Positions 49,914 to 59,700 of a stretch of DNA of 64,000 nt are shown here, one piece after another; position 1 is the stretch's first letter, and each line of letters begins with the position of its first letter. This DNA comes from a virus, in the IMG/VR virus record IMGVR_UViG_3300026097_001200, positions 41,332 to 105,331 of that record; one strand, written 5' to 3'. A model generated the notes under the pieces. That model searched no databases and had not been told where the DNA came from. It was given only the letters and a program-made list of their open reading frames with translations. A program made the translations under genes and the position numbers.

Positions 49914-50830
49914 CCTTCGATCTGCCTAATTACATCAATTTCACGGACCATTATACCGCGATTGACCCAATCGCTGCGATAGTGCTGTTTAAAAAATGCA
50001 CTGGCAGTGTCAGAAAAGTCAGCCAGTGGCAACTCCAGTTGTGTTGCTAGATCTTCACTTACACTGCCGATTACTTCTCTTGGATGCCGATCTTCAACTG
50101 TGGTCCACAATTCAGCTAGTTTGTCAAAGTCTTGCACATCTTTATAGTTCCAGTTGGTTAACATGGTCATGTAAGTGCCTTGCCTGGCACCTGCAATTGC
50201 CCATTCACCGTTTTCCACATCGTAGCCAACGTTGTGCCAGATAGTCAAATGATCAAGATTTCTTTTGTGAACGCTATCTTTGAATTCATCAACACTGGGC
50301 TTTGTGCCTTTGTTGAGGCACATTTTTACACCTTCTCTGAATCCTGCCCGCCATGCATGAAAAGCACTGCCATTGGGATAAGTTACACTGTAACAGTCAT
50401 GCATTGCCCAGTACAATGGATCAAAGCAAAACTCAACATCAGTGTCATCGGAGCCTGTGCTGTTTTCGTGTGTGTTCATATTAAACACAAAGTCTTTGGT
50501 CCATGAACTAACACCGCCGTTGCCGTACATCAATCCATTGACAACATTTCTAGCTCGCCAACGATAAACAGCACGTTGATATTCTTCTGTGGGCATGTCC
50601 AGCGTTTGATTGAAAAAATCAGCTTCTGGAATATTGTCACCATCAATGAGAATAAAGCGATCAGTATCTGATTCTTCAGCGGCAGCTTTGTGGGCAGCAT
50701 CGCTGCCTTTAACACCGTCTACTCGTTTGGCCCAAGGAATCATGTTTTTGATCTGAACCCAGAACTCTTCTTTCAGTGGCTCGTCGTAGGTAAGAAAAAT
50801 ACAGTCTAAATCTGCTACATCTACTTTCAT
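49907..50830 (-). CDS. GT-A-like glycosyltransferase-type protein
   Basis: 307 aa. Arg-Phe-Ile-Leu-Ile-Asp-Gly-Asp-Asn-Ile-Pro near residues 58-68 is an Asp-x-Asp-type strand of GT-A folds; the segment before it (Ala-Ala-His-Lys-Ala-Ala-Ala-Glu-Glu-Ser) resembles the C-terminal module of the 1002-aa protein at 27007. Phe-His-Ala-Trp-Arg-Ala-Gly-Phe-Arg-Glu later matches Thr-Glu-Trp-Arg-Thr-Ala-Phe-Arg-Glu there. No membrane segment. Donor and acceptor unknown. Confidence 0.6.
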   Translation of the reverse strand: MKVDVADLDCIFLTYDEPLKEEFWVQIKNMIPWAKRVDGVKGSDAAHKAAAEESDTDRFILIDGDNIPEADFFNQTLDMPTEEYQRAVYRWRARNVVNGLMYGNGGVSSWTKDFVFNMNTHENSTGSDDTDVEFCFDPLYWAMHDCYSVTYPNGSAFHAWRAGFREGVKMCLNKGTKPSVDEFKDSVHKRNLDHLTIWHNVGYDVENGEWAIAGARQGTYMTMLTNWNYKDVQDFDKLAELWTTVEDRHPREVIGSVSEDLATQLELPLADFSDTASAFFKQHYRSDWVNRGIMVREIDVIRQIEGW

Positions 50831-50831
50831 A

Positions 50832-51482
50832 TTAATGTCCTAAAATAAATCTCACACTGCCGTTGCAATTAAAGTATCCCCGTCCGTGCCAGTCATGTCC
50901 TCTTAGTTTAGGACAATCAAACATTTTTAACTTGTACCCACTCTGCGCCACTGTGTTGTAAAACTTGGTTAGTACTATATCCAAGTTATCACTGGGCAAG
51001 TTTTGCATTTGATCGAAATTAAAAGTAAACAAAAAGTCACGTTTAACAACACGCATTGCGTTGTGTATCTGCTTAGGCAAACTTTGCCAGTCGCAGTAGT
51101 GTAGACTGCCCAGTGCCATGCCAGCGTCCCAGAAGTTTTCATTGATGTCTGCATAATCTGTATCAAAGTATGCTATGTCATCCACTGTGCCGCCCGGCCA
51201 TTCTTCAGTGTCCACTCCTATAATGCCAGGAAACCAGTTTGCGAATATGTTTTCACCACAGCCTATGTCAACCACACTGTCTGGTTCACAGGTATACAGT
51301 CGATCAATATACCAGAAGATATCTCTAAAGCCAATTTTCAATCCGCTTTCATATCTATATCTAGGAGTGCTTTTTGGAATCTCTACGTCCAGTGACACAT
51401 AGTCATAGTGTTGATGTAGTCTAGCATCTAGATCAGGAAAAACTGCAAAAGTCTTTTCAGGTGAATAATTATTTACAAGCAC
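50832..51482 (-). CDS. SAM-dependent methyltransferase
   Basis: 216 aa from GTG 51482 with a GGGAG site. Val-Val-Asp-Ile-Gly-Cys-Gly-Glu is motif I and Ile-Gly-Val-Asp the strand-2 acid. Similar order and an aromatic N-terminal extension relate it to the methyltransferase at 16803, so the phage has two paralogues, one in each tailoring region. Substrate unknown; a small-molecule or sugar methyltransferase is as likely as a nucleic acid one. Confidence 0.75.
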   Translation of the reverse strand: MLVNNYSPEKTFAVFPDLDARLHQHYDYVSLDVEIPKSTPRYRYESGLKIGFRDIFWYIDRLYTCEPDSVVDIGCGENIFANWFPGIIGVDTEEWPGGTVDDIAYFDTDYADINENFWDAGMALGSLHYCDWQSLPKQIHNAMRVVKRDFLFTFNFDQMQNLPSDNLDIVLTKFYNTVAQSGYKLKMFDCPKLRGHDWHGRGYFNCNGSVRFILGH

Positions 51483-51793
51483 TGCTTTAACTCCCAGTGA
51501 TAATCTGTATCTGCAATTACCATTACATTGTTTGGTAATGTACTTGTGCCCGATGTACCTGGTACAAGTTTTGTTGGCACAGTATCATTTATCTCGACTA
51601 TTTGATTGTTTTTTATAATCACATTGTAGTTGCCTTGAGCATACTGTGCCTTGCTGATGTTAATATATTTAAAATTCAAGTCTTCCATGCTATAGCATAT
51701 AGGTTCACCGGTGCTTTCATTATAATACAATCTATATTCAACTTCAACTGAATTGAGTTGAATTTTTGCAAACTCTTGTAAAAAATCATTCAT
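51473..51793 (-). CDS. unknown small protein, possible structural
   Basis: 106 aa from ATG 51793 (a TTG at 51805 is unlikely). Beta-rich with Tyr, Asn and Thr, ending in a hydrophilic Ser/Thr/Gly stretch. Overlaps the upstream glycosyltransferase-like gene by 8 bp. Resembles small tail-associated proteins of marine phages, but I cannot name a family. Confidence 0.5.
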   Translation of the reverse strand: MNDFLQEFAKIQLNSVEVEYRLYYNESTGEPICYSMEDLNFKYINISKAQYAQGNYNVIIKNNQIVEINDTVPTKLVPGTSGTSTLPNNVMVIADTDYHWELKQCL

Positions 51794-52595
51794 AATACGG
51801 CTCAAACTGCTTGGCTAATTCTTTACAGTGATAGTGCCACAATGCACACTGTGTATATCCATTGACTCTTACTTGCCCGCTGTCGATTTCCCAGGTTAGG
51901 CTTTTATGCCACTCAGTGGGTGTGCGAACAATGTCACTTTTCATGTGAACTATCCTGGGTGATAGATTGTGCGGTAAGGTACATTTTTCGATACCACAGA
52001 TCAGTGTTGCTAGACTGTATGCAAGATCAGTGTTAGGCAATTCACCACGTGCATATTTAACAGCAGTCATTGCATCTGACCAATTATCAAAAAGCTTTTT
52101 CACTGTTACAAAAAATTTCTTTGCCATCTCGCTTTGTCGCCAATAGGTAAATGCGTTGTAAGTGTCAGGAAGATTGTTTTTATGTATTACATTTCTATAA
52201 CGACGGCACTCTACTGATTCGCCTTTAAAGTCCAGTGCACCTGTGCTTACTACTATATCTCGATGACGCAGCATATCCCAATAATGGTCAATTGGTTGTG
52301 CAATCAACATGTCAGCTTCTAACTTGATGGTTTCATGAAAAGGACTTGCAATATAACATTGCCAATCATTAGCATAGGGATTATCATCTGTGCGCAGATC
52401 ACCATAGGGCAATGTTTTAACTATGTCAAAATCGTTGTCTGCTGGTAGCTGTTTATCTGTTAGTAAACAAACAACGGCATTCTTGTGCCAGTGCTTTAAA
52501 CTACGACTTAACACACGAGCACATGTTGTATAATCCGAGTCCTGCGAATCTATAGCAACAATGAGATATCCTCGATCATGTGCGTATGCTGTCAC
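51786..52595 (-). CDS. GT-A glycosyltransferase-type protein
   Basis: 269 aa. Val-Ala-Ile-Asp-Ser-Gln opens the Rossmann-like start and Ile-Lys-Leu-Glu-Ala-Asp-Met-Leu carries the Asp-x-Asp-like element expected of nucleotide-diphospho-sugar transferases of GT8-like type. His/Lys near the C-terminus (Ile-Val-His-Met-Lys) fits the donor-binding end. Overlaps 52576 by 20 bp, forming a pair. Confidence 0.65.
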   Translation of the reverse strand: MTAYAHDRGYLIVAIDSQDSDYTTCARVLSRSLKHWHKNAVVCLLTDKQLPADNDFDIVKTLPYGDLRTDDNPYANDWQCYIASPFHETIKLEADMLIAQPIDHYWDMLRHRDIVVSTGALDFKGESVECRRYRNVIHKNNLPDTYNAFTYWRQSEMAKKFFVTVKKLFDNWSDAMTAVKYARGELPNTDLAYSLATLICGIEKCTLPHNLSPRIVHMKSDIVRTPTEWHKSLTWEIDSGQVRVNGYTQCALWHYHCKELAKQFEPYYE

Positions 52596-53364
52596 ACTGT
52601 GCCCCTAAACTGATTTTGTCAGATATGTGAATATCATTGTAGACTATAATTCTTTTTTTCTTGTCGTTGAGAGTGTAGGTAACTTCTGTGCTATAGTCTA
52701 GCAATTTAAAGTCACAGTGATGCGACACTGTGGTCATGCTCCAAGGTATATTAGTAAACTCTGGTATACGACCGCCGTTGACCATTAATAATGCCAGTGT
52801 TAGTGCATAGTCGTTTCTAAAAGGAGATTTATTAAATCTAAACAAATCACTGTAATGGCCATAGTTTTGTTCTATCATCTGCCAGGCGCTGAACACTGAC
52901 TCTGCAAATCTATTTCTTGTAAATTGACACACTGTAGCCCATACATGAGGTGTATTGGTTTTGCCGAATGTTTCTTCTTGCATGGTCAAAGGCAGATACT
53001 GATTGTTGTGAAAGCACAAAAACTCATTTTCTGAATCTAGCACTGATTTCAACTCATTACCATTGAGAAAATAATCACAGTCTAGTAACAGTGTATTTTC
53101 ATAGGGCGATAATGTGTATGCACTGCTACGAGAACGATTATACCACTGATCTCGATGTTCACTAGCATGCCAGTATCGATCTCCGCCAGAAGACTTTTCA
53201 GAATGTATTACAGTATCAAACACTGAGTTGTCGACATCAACATCACTGACCAATGTCACAGGAATATCTAGATATTTTTTTACACGTCTAGCACATTCAC
53301 TGGCTATGCTAACATAATCAATGCTGTGATTGTTGAATGCAAAAATTAGTGCGCCGGTACTCAT
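52576..53364 (-). CDS. GT-A glycosyltransferase-type protein
   Basis: 262 aa. Thr-Leu-Leu-Leu-Asp-Cys-Asp-Tyr-Phe near residues 91-99 is a clear Asp-x-Asp strand, and Ala-Phe-Asn-Asn-His at the N-terminus fits the first GT-A strand. The acceptor side is Trp- and Phe-rich. Paired with 51786 in the same operon. Likely transfers a sugar in the cytoplasm; specificity unknown. Confidence 0.68.
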   Translation of the reverse strand: MSTGALIFAFNNHSIDYVSIASECARRVKKYLDIPVTLVSDVDVDNSVFDTVIHSEKSSGGDRYWHASEHRDQWYNRSRSSAYTLSPYENTLLLDCDYFLNGNELKSVLDSENEFLCFHNNQYLPLTMQEETFGKTNTPHVWATVCQFTRNRFAESVFSAWQMIEQNYGHYSDLFRFNKSPFRNDYALTLALLMVNGGRIPEFTNIPWSMTTVSHHCDFKLLDYSTEVTYTLNDKKKRIIVYNDIHISDKISLGAQCDSIRT

Positions 53365-53666
53365 CTTTCCTGCTGAATTTTTTCATACTCGGCAAGCCAC
53401 ACATTCATTTGTTCTTGCCATCGCTGTTGTGCGGCCAATTCAAGTTCTGTTACATCAATCCTAACAGGATTAGCATGAACATCTAATATCACTGCTGATT
53501 CATCAGGACATGCTTGCAGCACATTGAGTAATTCTGGACCTGCACACCACATGCCGCCATTGTATGCAAAATGCAACTTAGCAAGCATGCGTTCTTTGAG
53601 TACTTGTTTAGCTGTTTCGTGGTCGAAACGAGATCGAATTTGATTAGAAATATCTGTAGAATTCAT
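53361..53666 (-). CDS. conserved-type small phage protein
   Basis: 101 aa. Ala-Lys-Gln-Val-Leu-Lys-Glu ... Ala-Lys-Leu-His-Phe-Ala-Tyr-Asn-Gly-Gly-Met-Trp resembles a small protein found near tail genes of T4-type marine phages, role unknown. It is the first gene of the long minus-strand operon; a palindrome covers its start codon and the promoter -10 box, so it is probably the regulated entry point. Confidence 0.65.
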   Translation of the reverse strand: MNSTDISNQIRSRFDHETAKQVLKERMLAKLHFAYNGGMWCAGPELLNVLQACPDESAVILDVHANPVRIDVTELELAAQQRWQEQMNVWLAEYEKIQQER

Positions 53667-53692
53667 GTAAGTAATTATACATGAATTCTACA
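53655..53692. repeat. perfect 15-bp inverted repeat (operator candidate)
   Basis: TGTAGAATTCATGTA (53655-53669) and TACATGAATTCTACA (53678-53692), separated by 8 bp. It spans the -10 box and the start codon of the 53361-53666 gene. No mismatch in 15 pairs. Confidence 0.85.
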
Positions 53693-53702
53693 CGTTATGC
53701 AA
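53674..53702 (-). promoter_or_regulatory. sigma70-type promoter for the minus-strand operon
   Basis: Read on the minus strand: TTGCAT (53702-53697), 17-bp spacer, TATAAT (53679-53674). The palindrome overlaps it. Transcription would start close to the ATG at 53666, giving a short or no leader. Confidence 0.6.
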
Positions 53703-53710
53703 GTTTTAAA

Positions 53711-54676
53711 TTAGCTAGTTGACCAGCTCGCGCTTTGCATTGATGGAGTGCCCCAAGATGCTGTCAAATAAGTTGTGCTTGGAGGACGAATTACATGTGT
53801 ACCTGTTAGCGTACCATTTACAGTATCATCAAAATCATCGGCTCTATCGTCGTCTAATGTGGTTGTTATTGTGATTGTTGTTGGAGTTGTGTCATTGTTT
53901 ACTCGTGCTTGTATCTGGATATAGTTCGTAGTATAGGGCGATGTATCGGCAAACTGCTTGAACAATACGGTATTAGAAGTTGTTAAATCATAAGCACCTG
54001 TACTGGTTGCAAGTGTATCGGCAGTTCCGCTGCCACCTATTTTCGTTGTTCCAGTATAGTCAGTGCCAGCAATATTTTTTGTTGATCCTAGACCTGTGAG
54101 AGCAATTGTTCCAGTTTTAGTTAACAAGTCGGTCCACTCGGCATTTTTACTGTGTCCTGATCCGCCAGCTCTGCTGTATGCTAATCGTATCATGCCGCCG
54201 GCATTGAAGAAATAACGAAACTGGTCAGGAGTGCCGAAGTCAAATGTCTGCTCCAATATTGCAGTGTTCGTCCAACTATTGGTTGTAGATATTGTACCAT
54301 TTGATGTAATATCACTGCCACTAGCAGCAGCGTTTGCACTGCTGTTGAACAGTGTGGTTAAATCTGCTTCAAATGTTGAGATTGCTTCAATGGTGTCGCC
54401 AGTGGTTGGATTAGAGATACTGGTCACAGTTGTACCAGTGTGATTTGCAATACCTGTGAATGTTCCAAACAAACTGGCCCACTGTGTTGCAGTAATGGTT
54501 GTACCTGCACTGACTGCACTGACATTACCTGTTTGTCCATATCCTTTTGCGCCACTGCCTGTTGCCCAGATAGTGTTTACATTAGGTACACTTATGTTAC
54601 CAGTGCCGTCTGCACTTCCTGTAACAAATGTGTTATACTCGTCGTCTAGAATTAAATTGCCAGCACTATATGCCAT
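53711..54676 (-). CDS. tail or virion structural protein
   Basis: 321 aa, very rich in Thr, Ser, Gly, Ala and Asn, with almost no Cys. The style (Trp-Thr-Asn ... Gly-Gly-Met-Ile-Arg-Leu ... Gly-Gly-Ser-Gly) is typical of phage fibre or decoration proteins; a Phe-Arg-Tyr-Phe-Phe-Asn-Ala-Gly-Gly-Met segment recurs in cyanophage-type structural proteins. It begins 6 bp after the stop of the fibre gene upstream. Specific role unassigned. Confidence 0.75.
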   Translation of the reverse strand: MAYSAGNLILDDEYNTFVTGSADGTGNISVPNVNTIWATGSGAKGYGQTGNVSAVSAGTTITATQWASLFGTFTGIANHTGTTVTSISNPTTGDTIEAISTFEADLTTLFNSSANAAASGSDITSNGTISTTNSWTNTAILEQTFDFGTPDQFRYFFNAGGMIRLAYSRAGGSGHSKNAEWTDLLTKTGTIALTGLGSTKNIAGTDYTGTTKIGGSGTADTLATSTGAYDLTTSNTVLFKQFADTSPYTTNYIQIQARVNNDTTPTTITITTTLDDDRADDFDDTVNGTLTGTHVIRPPSTTYLTASWGTPSMQSASWSTS

Positions 54677-54682
54677 AAAAAA

Positions 54683-56056
54683 TTACCTTATCGTTACCAC
54701 TGCTTCTACGATTTCTACATCGTCTGTGTCTTTGCTATTTAGCAAACGACCGATGATCATAAACGGTGTAGCATCTTTATCAGCAACTTCGGAAATTCCG
54801 TTGCCGGCACTGACCAGTCTGTCGCCAGCCTGCGCCTTGCCCTGAACTTTAACACCGACCCGGCCTACCAGTGCTACAGGAGGATGAGTTTCATCGGTAC
54901 CTGCTCCTGCATTCAGCAGGTACGCAGGATTTTCACTGATAACGCCAAATGCACGTTCGCTGTTTTTGTTGGCACACAGTGTAATTTCCTGTTCGCCTCC
55001 TAGCTCTACCAGTGTACCTGGTTCATAAACATCATCTGCTGCATAGCGTTCTGCTACGTCAGCGTAAAGCGCACTGGTTGAGGTTGCAAATACTCGATTG
55101 AAGTAGCTGCTTGTGCTACCAATGTTACCAGTTGCATTTGCACCAAGATTGGTAATTCCAAGAACACCAATTGTTCCCGTAGTACCGTCTACTGCGATAG
55201 CTGTGGTTTTTTCAGTGGCTTTGTTTACCTGAATATTAATATTAGCATTGGCTGTTTGGTTGTAAACATTTGCAATGCTAGTACTGGTTTGTACACTTAA
55301 CTGCAAGTCACTGTCTACACCAACACTGAGGCCGCTGTCATTTAAAATACCCAGTGTACCTGTTGTGGTATCGTTGGCAATACTGCTGAGATAGCTGCTG
55401 GCATTGGCTCCTCCGAGCTGTTGACTGTTAGTAGCAGTGCCTTGGAAAAACTGAGATTCACCTCCTACTGTGCTAGCAAGAGTAACACCAGGAAGAACTG
55501 AACTAAATCCTGTGATACTTGGATTCGGAGTAAACTGTGCATCTGGACTGACAATACTTACAACGTCGCCATTTACAATATTTTCAATAACCACGTGTGT
55601 GTTGCCAAGTGTGTCTGTGATACTGGTTGGAATAGCACCGGTGTTGCCTAATCCACTGGCTGCAACAGGTCCAATTGTTACAAAGCTTGCACCGTCGTAT
55701 GCTTTAAGCTGGTCGTTTGTGGTATCCCACCATAGATCACCTTGCTGATTTGTGCTAGGTGTTGTAGTACTAGCTGTGATTGCAGCAAGACGCTGAAATT
55801 TTGTTCCTGTGTATACTTTTAAACTGTTAGGTTGACTGGCACTTCCTGAATCATACCAAAGTTGACCTCTTAGAGGTGAACTTGGCGCAGTACTGTTGCT
55901 GCCGCTTTCTAACAGATGTATAACGTTTTCGTTAAGGAACTCACCATAACCTGCGTAGTTCTTACCAACCAAGGTCATTGAACTGTCAGTGTTAATGGTA
56001 CCGTCTGCTACTGTTGCAAACGTGGTTCCATTTGTAAGGGTAATAGTATATGCCAT
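54683..56056 (-). CDS. tail fibre protein, paralogue of 17543
   Basis: 457 aa. The N-terminal 230 residues (Leu-Val-Gly-Lys-Asn-Tyr ... Gly-Gln-Leu-Trp-Tyr-Asp ... Gly-Asp-Leu-Trp-Trp-Asp ... Ile-Gly-Pro-Val-Ala) share the repeated Gly-x-Leu/Ile-Trp-Tyr/Trp-Asp layout of the 811-aa protein at 17543. The C-terminus (Tyr-Ala-Asp-Val-Ala-Glu-Arg-Tyr ... Gly-Thr-Leu-Val-Glu-Leu-Gly-Gly) is another phage fibre end domain, different from Peptidase_G2. A GATAAATAAC box precedes it. In the main tail cluster, so likely the resident fibre. Confidence 0.78.
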   Translation of the reverse strand: MAYTITLTNGTTFATVADGTINTDSSMTLVGKNYAGYGEFLNENVIHLLESGSNSTAPSSPLRGQLWYDSGSASQPNSLKVYTGTKFQRLAAITASTTTPSTNQQGDLWWDTTNDQLKAYDGASFVTIGPVAASGLGNTGAIPTSITDTLGNTHVVIENIVNGDVVSIVSPDAQFTPNPSITGFSSVLPGVTLASTVGGESQFFQGTATNSQQLGGANASSYLSSIANDTTTGTLGILNDSGLSVGVDSDLQLSVQTSTSIANVYNQTANANINIQVNKATEKTTAIAVDGTTGTIGVLGITNLGANATGNIGSTSSYFNRVFATSTSALYADVAERYAADDVYEPGTLVELGGEQEITLCANKNSERAFGVISENPAYLLNAGAGTDETHPPVALVGRVGVKVQGKAQAGDRLVSAGNGISEVADKDATPFMIIGRLLNSKDTDDVEIVEAVVTIR

Positions 56057-56078
56057 TTAATAGGTACCTTCCGTATTG

Positions 56079-56086
56079 TTATTTAT
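56079..56086 (-). promoter_or_regulatory. late-promoter-like box ATAAATAA
   Basis: On the minus strand GATAAATAAC, 22 bp before the ATG at 56056, with a GGAAGG ribosome site between. Close to the T4 late -10. Confidence 0.55.
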
Positions 56087-56748
56087 CACGTGGAGCTCAG
56101 GTTGGTCAAGGTCTGAATTCTAATAGTGTAATCAACCTGTATCTGTCTGTTCAAACTTTTTTGCACTGGATGAAAAATCACGTGTGTGCACAGCCTAAGA
56201 TCAGTTGCACTGCCGTTCCAGGTTTTTATACCCAGCTCGTCGAACACGAAATCGCCATTTAGATCAGTGCTGTTATCGAATGCTTGTTGTCCAGCAGGTT
56301 CGCCGTAATCAAGTAAACAGCTGACCAAAATATCGCTGTATACTCTACCACTTACGTGACTAACAGTGAGTTTATTTCTAACTGGATCTGTGTTTGTGCT
56401 GCTGTTGTCGTCTACAACTTTTTGAAAAGTTTGATTGTACAACGCTGCGTTTTGTCCAGTAACATTTGGCGGCAAGTAAGTGATTACTCCTGTTGGATCA
56501 ACTGCACTTCCTCCATTGCCAAAGCTCATTGCATAAATGTAGCCAGTGTTGCGATTAGCAATAGTTTGTGCCAAACTTTCACTGAAATTTTCATAGTTGA
56601 TTGCATTACGCTTGTCAACAAAAACTTCTTCTGTATCAGGATCAAAAATTTTAATATGTCCTTCAAGCAGAACTCCTGAGTTTTCGTCAGGTACGGTCTG
56701 GTCTTGTGTTTTTTTCATATTTTGCTCTTCTTGGCTATCTTTTTGCAT
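56086..56748 (-). CDS. virion structural protein
   Basis: 220 aa with a charged N-terminal tail then Leu-Leu-Glu-Gly-His-Ile-Lys-Ile-Phe-Asp-Pro-Asp-Thr-Glu-Glu and Phe-Gly-Asn-Gly-Gly motifs. It resembles a conserved structural protein next to tail genes in T4-type marine phages. A second ATG lies 10 residues in (Met-Lys-Lys-Thr-Gln). Role probably in baseplate or tail fibre attachment (inference). Confidence 0.7.
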   Translation of the reverse strand: MQKDSQEEQNMKKTQDQTVPDENSGVLLEGHIKIFDPDTEEVFVDKRNAINYENFSESLAQTIANRNTGYIYAMSFGNGGSAVDPTGVITYLPPNVTGQNAALYNQTFQKVVDDNSSTNTDPVRNKLTVSHVSGRVYSDILVSCLLDYGEPAGQQAFDNSTDLNGDFVFDELGIKTWNGSATDLRLCTHVIFHPVQKSLNRQIQVDYTIRIQTLTNLSST

Positions 56749-56753
56749 ATATG

Positions 56754-56761
56754 TTATTTAG
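56754..56761 (-). promoter_or_regulatory. late-promoter-like box CTAAATAA
   Basis: CTAAATAAC on the minus strand between the giant gene's stop (56767) and the ATG at 56748, 5 bp before that ATG. Confidence 0.45.
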
Positions 56762-56766
56762 TTGGG

Positions 56767-59700
56767 TTATAAACCACGTATAAATCGTGCACCACCTGTG
56801 GTTTGAAGTTGTAATGGCAAATCACTACCAGGAGCATACAGAGATTGAGACTTTCTAACTCTGATCAGTATGTCTAATCCATCTGCAACAGGCTCATCAA
56901 ATGTTATAGTTACAGGATCAAGCAAGTCGACTGTGTAACCTTGCGAGACTGTGATTCCGCCCACATAAACTTCTACTTCGTCTGCGCTTCCGGCACTTAC
57001 GCCAGTGGCTGTATACTCAAGTGTGCTAGTGTCTGCGGACAGTGTGGCACTTTGATACTGATCTTGATACTCACTTTGCAGTCTTTGACTAGGTGTAGCG
57101 TCATACACAACACTGCCCGCTGAGTGGTTGAACACACCAGTGCCTGCTGTTCCTCTGCGCAGTCCTGTGACGGTGTTATTTACAAAATCTATTTCTCTGT
57201 AGGTTATTCTTTCACCGTTTACTAACAGGATTCCAAACTCGCCGTTGGCTGGATCAGCGCCAGGCAGGTTGTTTGCGTTTTCAACATAAATCACAGTAGC
57301 ATCTGTTGCTAAATCCTGTGTTAATACTGTTTGTGTTGTTGGCAACACTCTTAATAAACTGCGATTATTTCGCATGTCATCAAACAGTCTAAACTGTATG
57401 CTGTCTTGTACTCTGTTGTCTGTGTACATTGTAACAGCAATAACATCATCTGTGTCAATTGCGGGCACACTGAGTGTCAAGAAACTGGTGTCAATACCTG
57501 CGGTAACTGTGAATTCATCGCCGGGTGTAATATAGCTACCATTTACGGTAACCCAGACTGCATCTGTTTTTACACCAGCTCTGCCTAGGTCAAATTCAAG
57601 TGTCGTACTTGCTACCGCTGCTTGCCCATCGAAACTGGTTGAATCAAACGGAAACTCGTCAAACCGAGCCACTGCCGGGGTTTCAGTTTCTGTAGGTCCA
57701 ATAAACACCTTGGTAAGCATGTTTAATTGTCGACTGTCTTGGTATGTATAAACCGCAATTTCTTGACTGTCTTCTAGATTCACATTATCGTCGATAACCA
57801 ATAAGTTGCCTGTTAAACTGTAATCGCTGTCTGTGTTTACATATATCTGAACAACACTGCCTTCAGCTGGAGTAGTTGTTAATACAACAGTTCTTGGTAT
57901 ACTACTGCCGTCGTTCGGAAGAACCGTAAAATCTACTCCTAGAGTCAACGGAACGTAGTCTACGTAAACTTGAATCTGGTTGTCTGCTATACCGTTACCC
58001 GGCGTCTCACTGTTAGGATCTGTGTCAAAGCTAGTGGTGCTAGCGTCGCCGATATATTCAACACCAGTTGGAGGACGCAGTCTAGTACCGTCGACTTCTA
58101 CTAGCATGTTTTGATAGGTAGGTCCTTGACGATTCGCATCTAAATCAAACTGTCGAGAACTACCGTCAATAACGAATCGCTGAGGCGCCATTGAGCTGTA
58201 TTCATAATACGGCGTTTGATTTCCCATCACGGTGATAGCAATATAATCAGTGCTTCCGTACACTTGATCGAACACTATGTCTAGTGTTCCGTTGTCTGCT
58301 TCGGTAAGAGCAAAGTCAGTGATCTCTGCACCGTTGATGAAAATCACAGCATCTTGAACTTGATCAAAGTCCACCGGCATGTTTACAGTGTTGTCAACAA
58401 TGTTACTCCCAACCACGCTGGTTCTATCAAGTTGATTGCCACCGCCTAGACCGTATATATCTACAACAACAAAGCTTCCGGAGCCTGCACCTGCAAATAG
58501 ATCAATGGTGTGATTTATGTAATCAACTGTATAATAGGTATCTTCATACAGAGTTTGTCCACTTTTAAGGTTACGTACCACAATGTTGTAAGGAACTTCG
58601 ACACTGTTTGATCCCCAGTCCAATGTTTGATTGCCACTGGTTATTTCATAAACTCTGTGATCAACTGGCCAGGCGTGTCCTCTGTCAAGATAATCGGCAC
58701 CCGGAGTTGAACTGACCAGCATGCTTAAGGTATCAAACATGCTACCAGGTACCAATTCCTCTGGTGCATGACTGTGATAGGTGTCAATATAATCACCACC
58801 GTCTACATTAATATCATCAAGATTGGTTCCTAGATATGTGTCGCTGTAATTGCTTGAATATGCAACATCAATGTCGTATCCGCTGGTTGGGTCAATCAGC
58901 TCCCAGCCAGGCCCGTATACTTGTACTCCAGGATATTCAACTCCGTTTATTAATTGACTTAACTGTAACCCAGCATCTTCAAGATCTGGGTCATATAATC
59001 CCATGGTTCTGTCTACACCACTCAGCGTTGCCGCATCTGTTAGTGTCCAGTCATTTGGTTCGAACGTAGAGCGTCCGCTTGGGCTATTATCAATTGCAGA
59101 TTCAGTGAAAGTAAACACACTTTGTAACAATGTTTCAAAGCTTACTGTATAGTCAACACCTTCTGTTAACACAGTGCCGTTGCGAGTAACAGTGGTAGTG
59201 CTGATGTCTCCCAAAGGTACATCAACAACCACTTGATAATTGTTAATACCGCTGCTCTTCAACTCAGTTACTGTAACTACGCCGTCGGTGTCTGCTATTC
59301 TTATCAGTATTAGTGCATCTGCTGTGTAAACTTTGTTGAGATATCTTACTAGCACACCATTGTTGTATGCAACATCTGCTTGCCAACCTATGATACTTGT
59401 GGTATATTCGTTACGGTCGAATTTCATCACAGTAGACATTGTTCTCACATTGTTAACCTGCATGATCGGTCTTGCTTGAGCACCTGTACCGTTACCGCCC
59501 GAGAATGTCACTACGGGTGTTTCTGTGTATCCGCTGCCTGATGATACTATTTCCACTGAGATTACATTGCCAATGGCGTTAATTCTTGCTCTAGCCACAG
59601 CAGGTACGTCAGCATTACCCGATACTGTGACTTCTGGTTCAACAGTGTATCCGGTTCCGCCTGACACAATCTCGATACTGCTTAATGCAAGCAGATAGGT

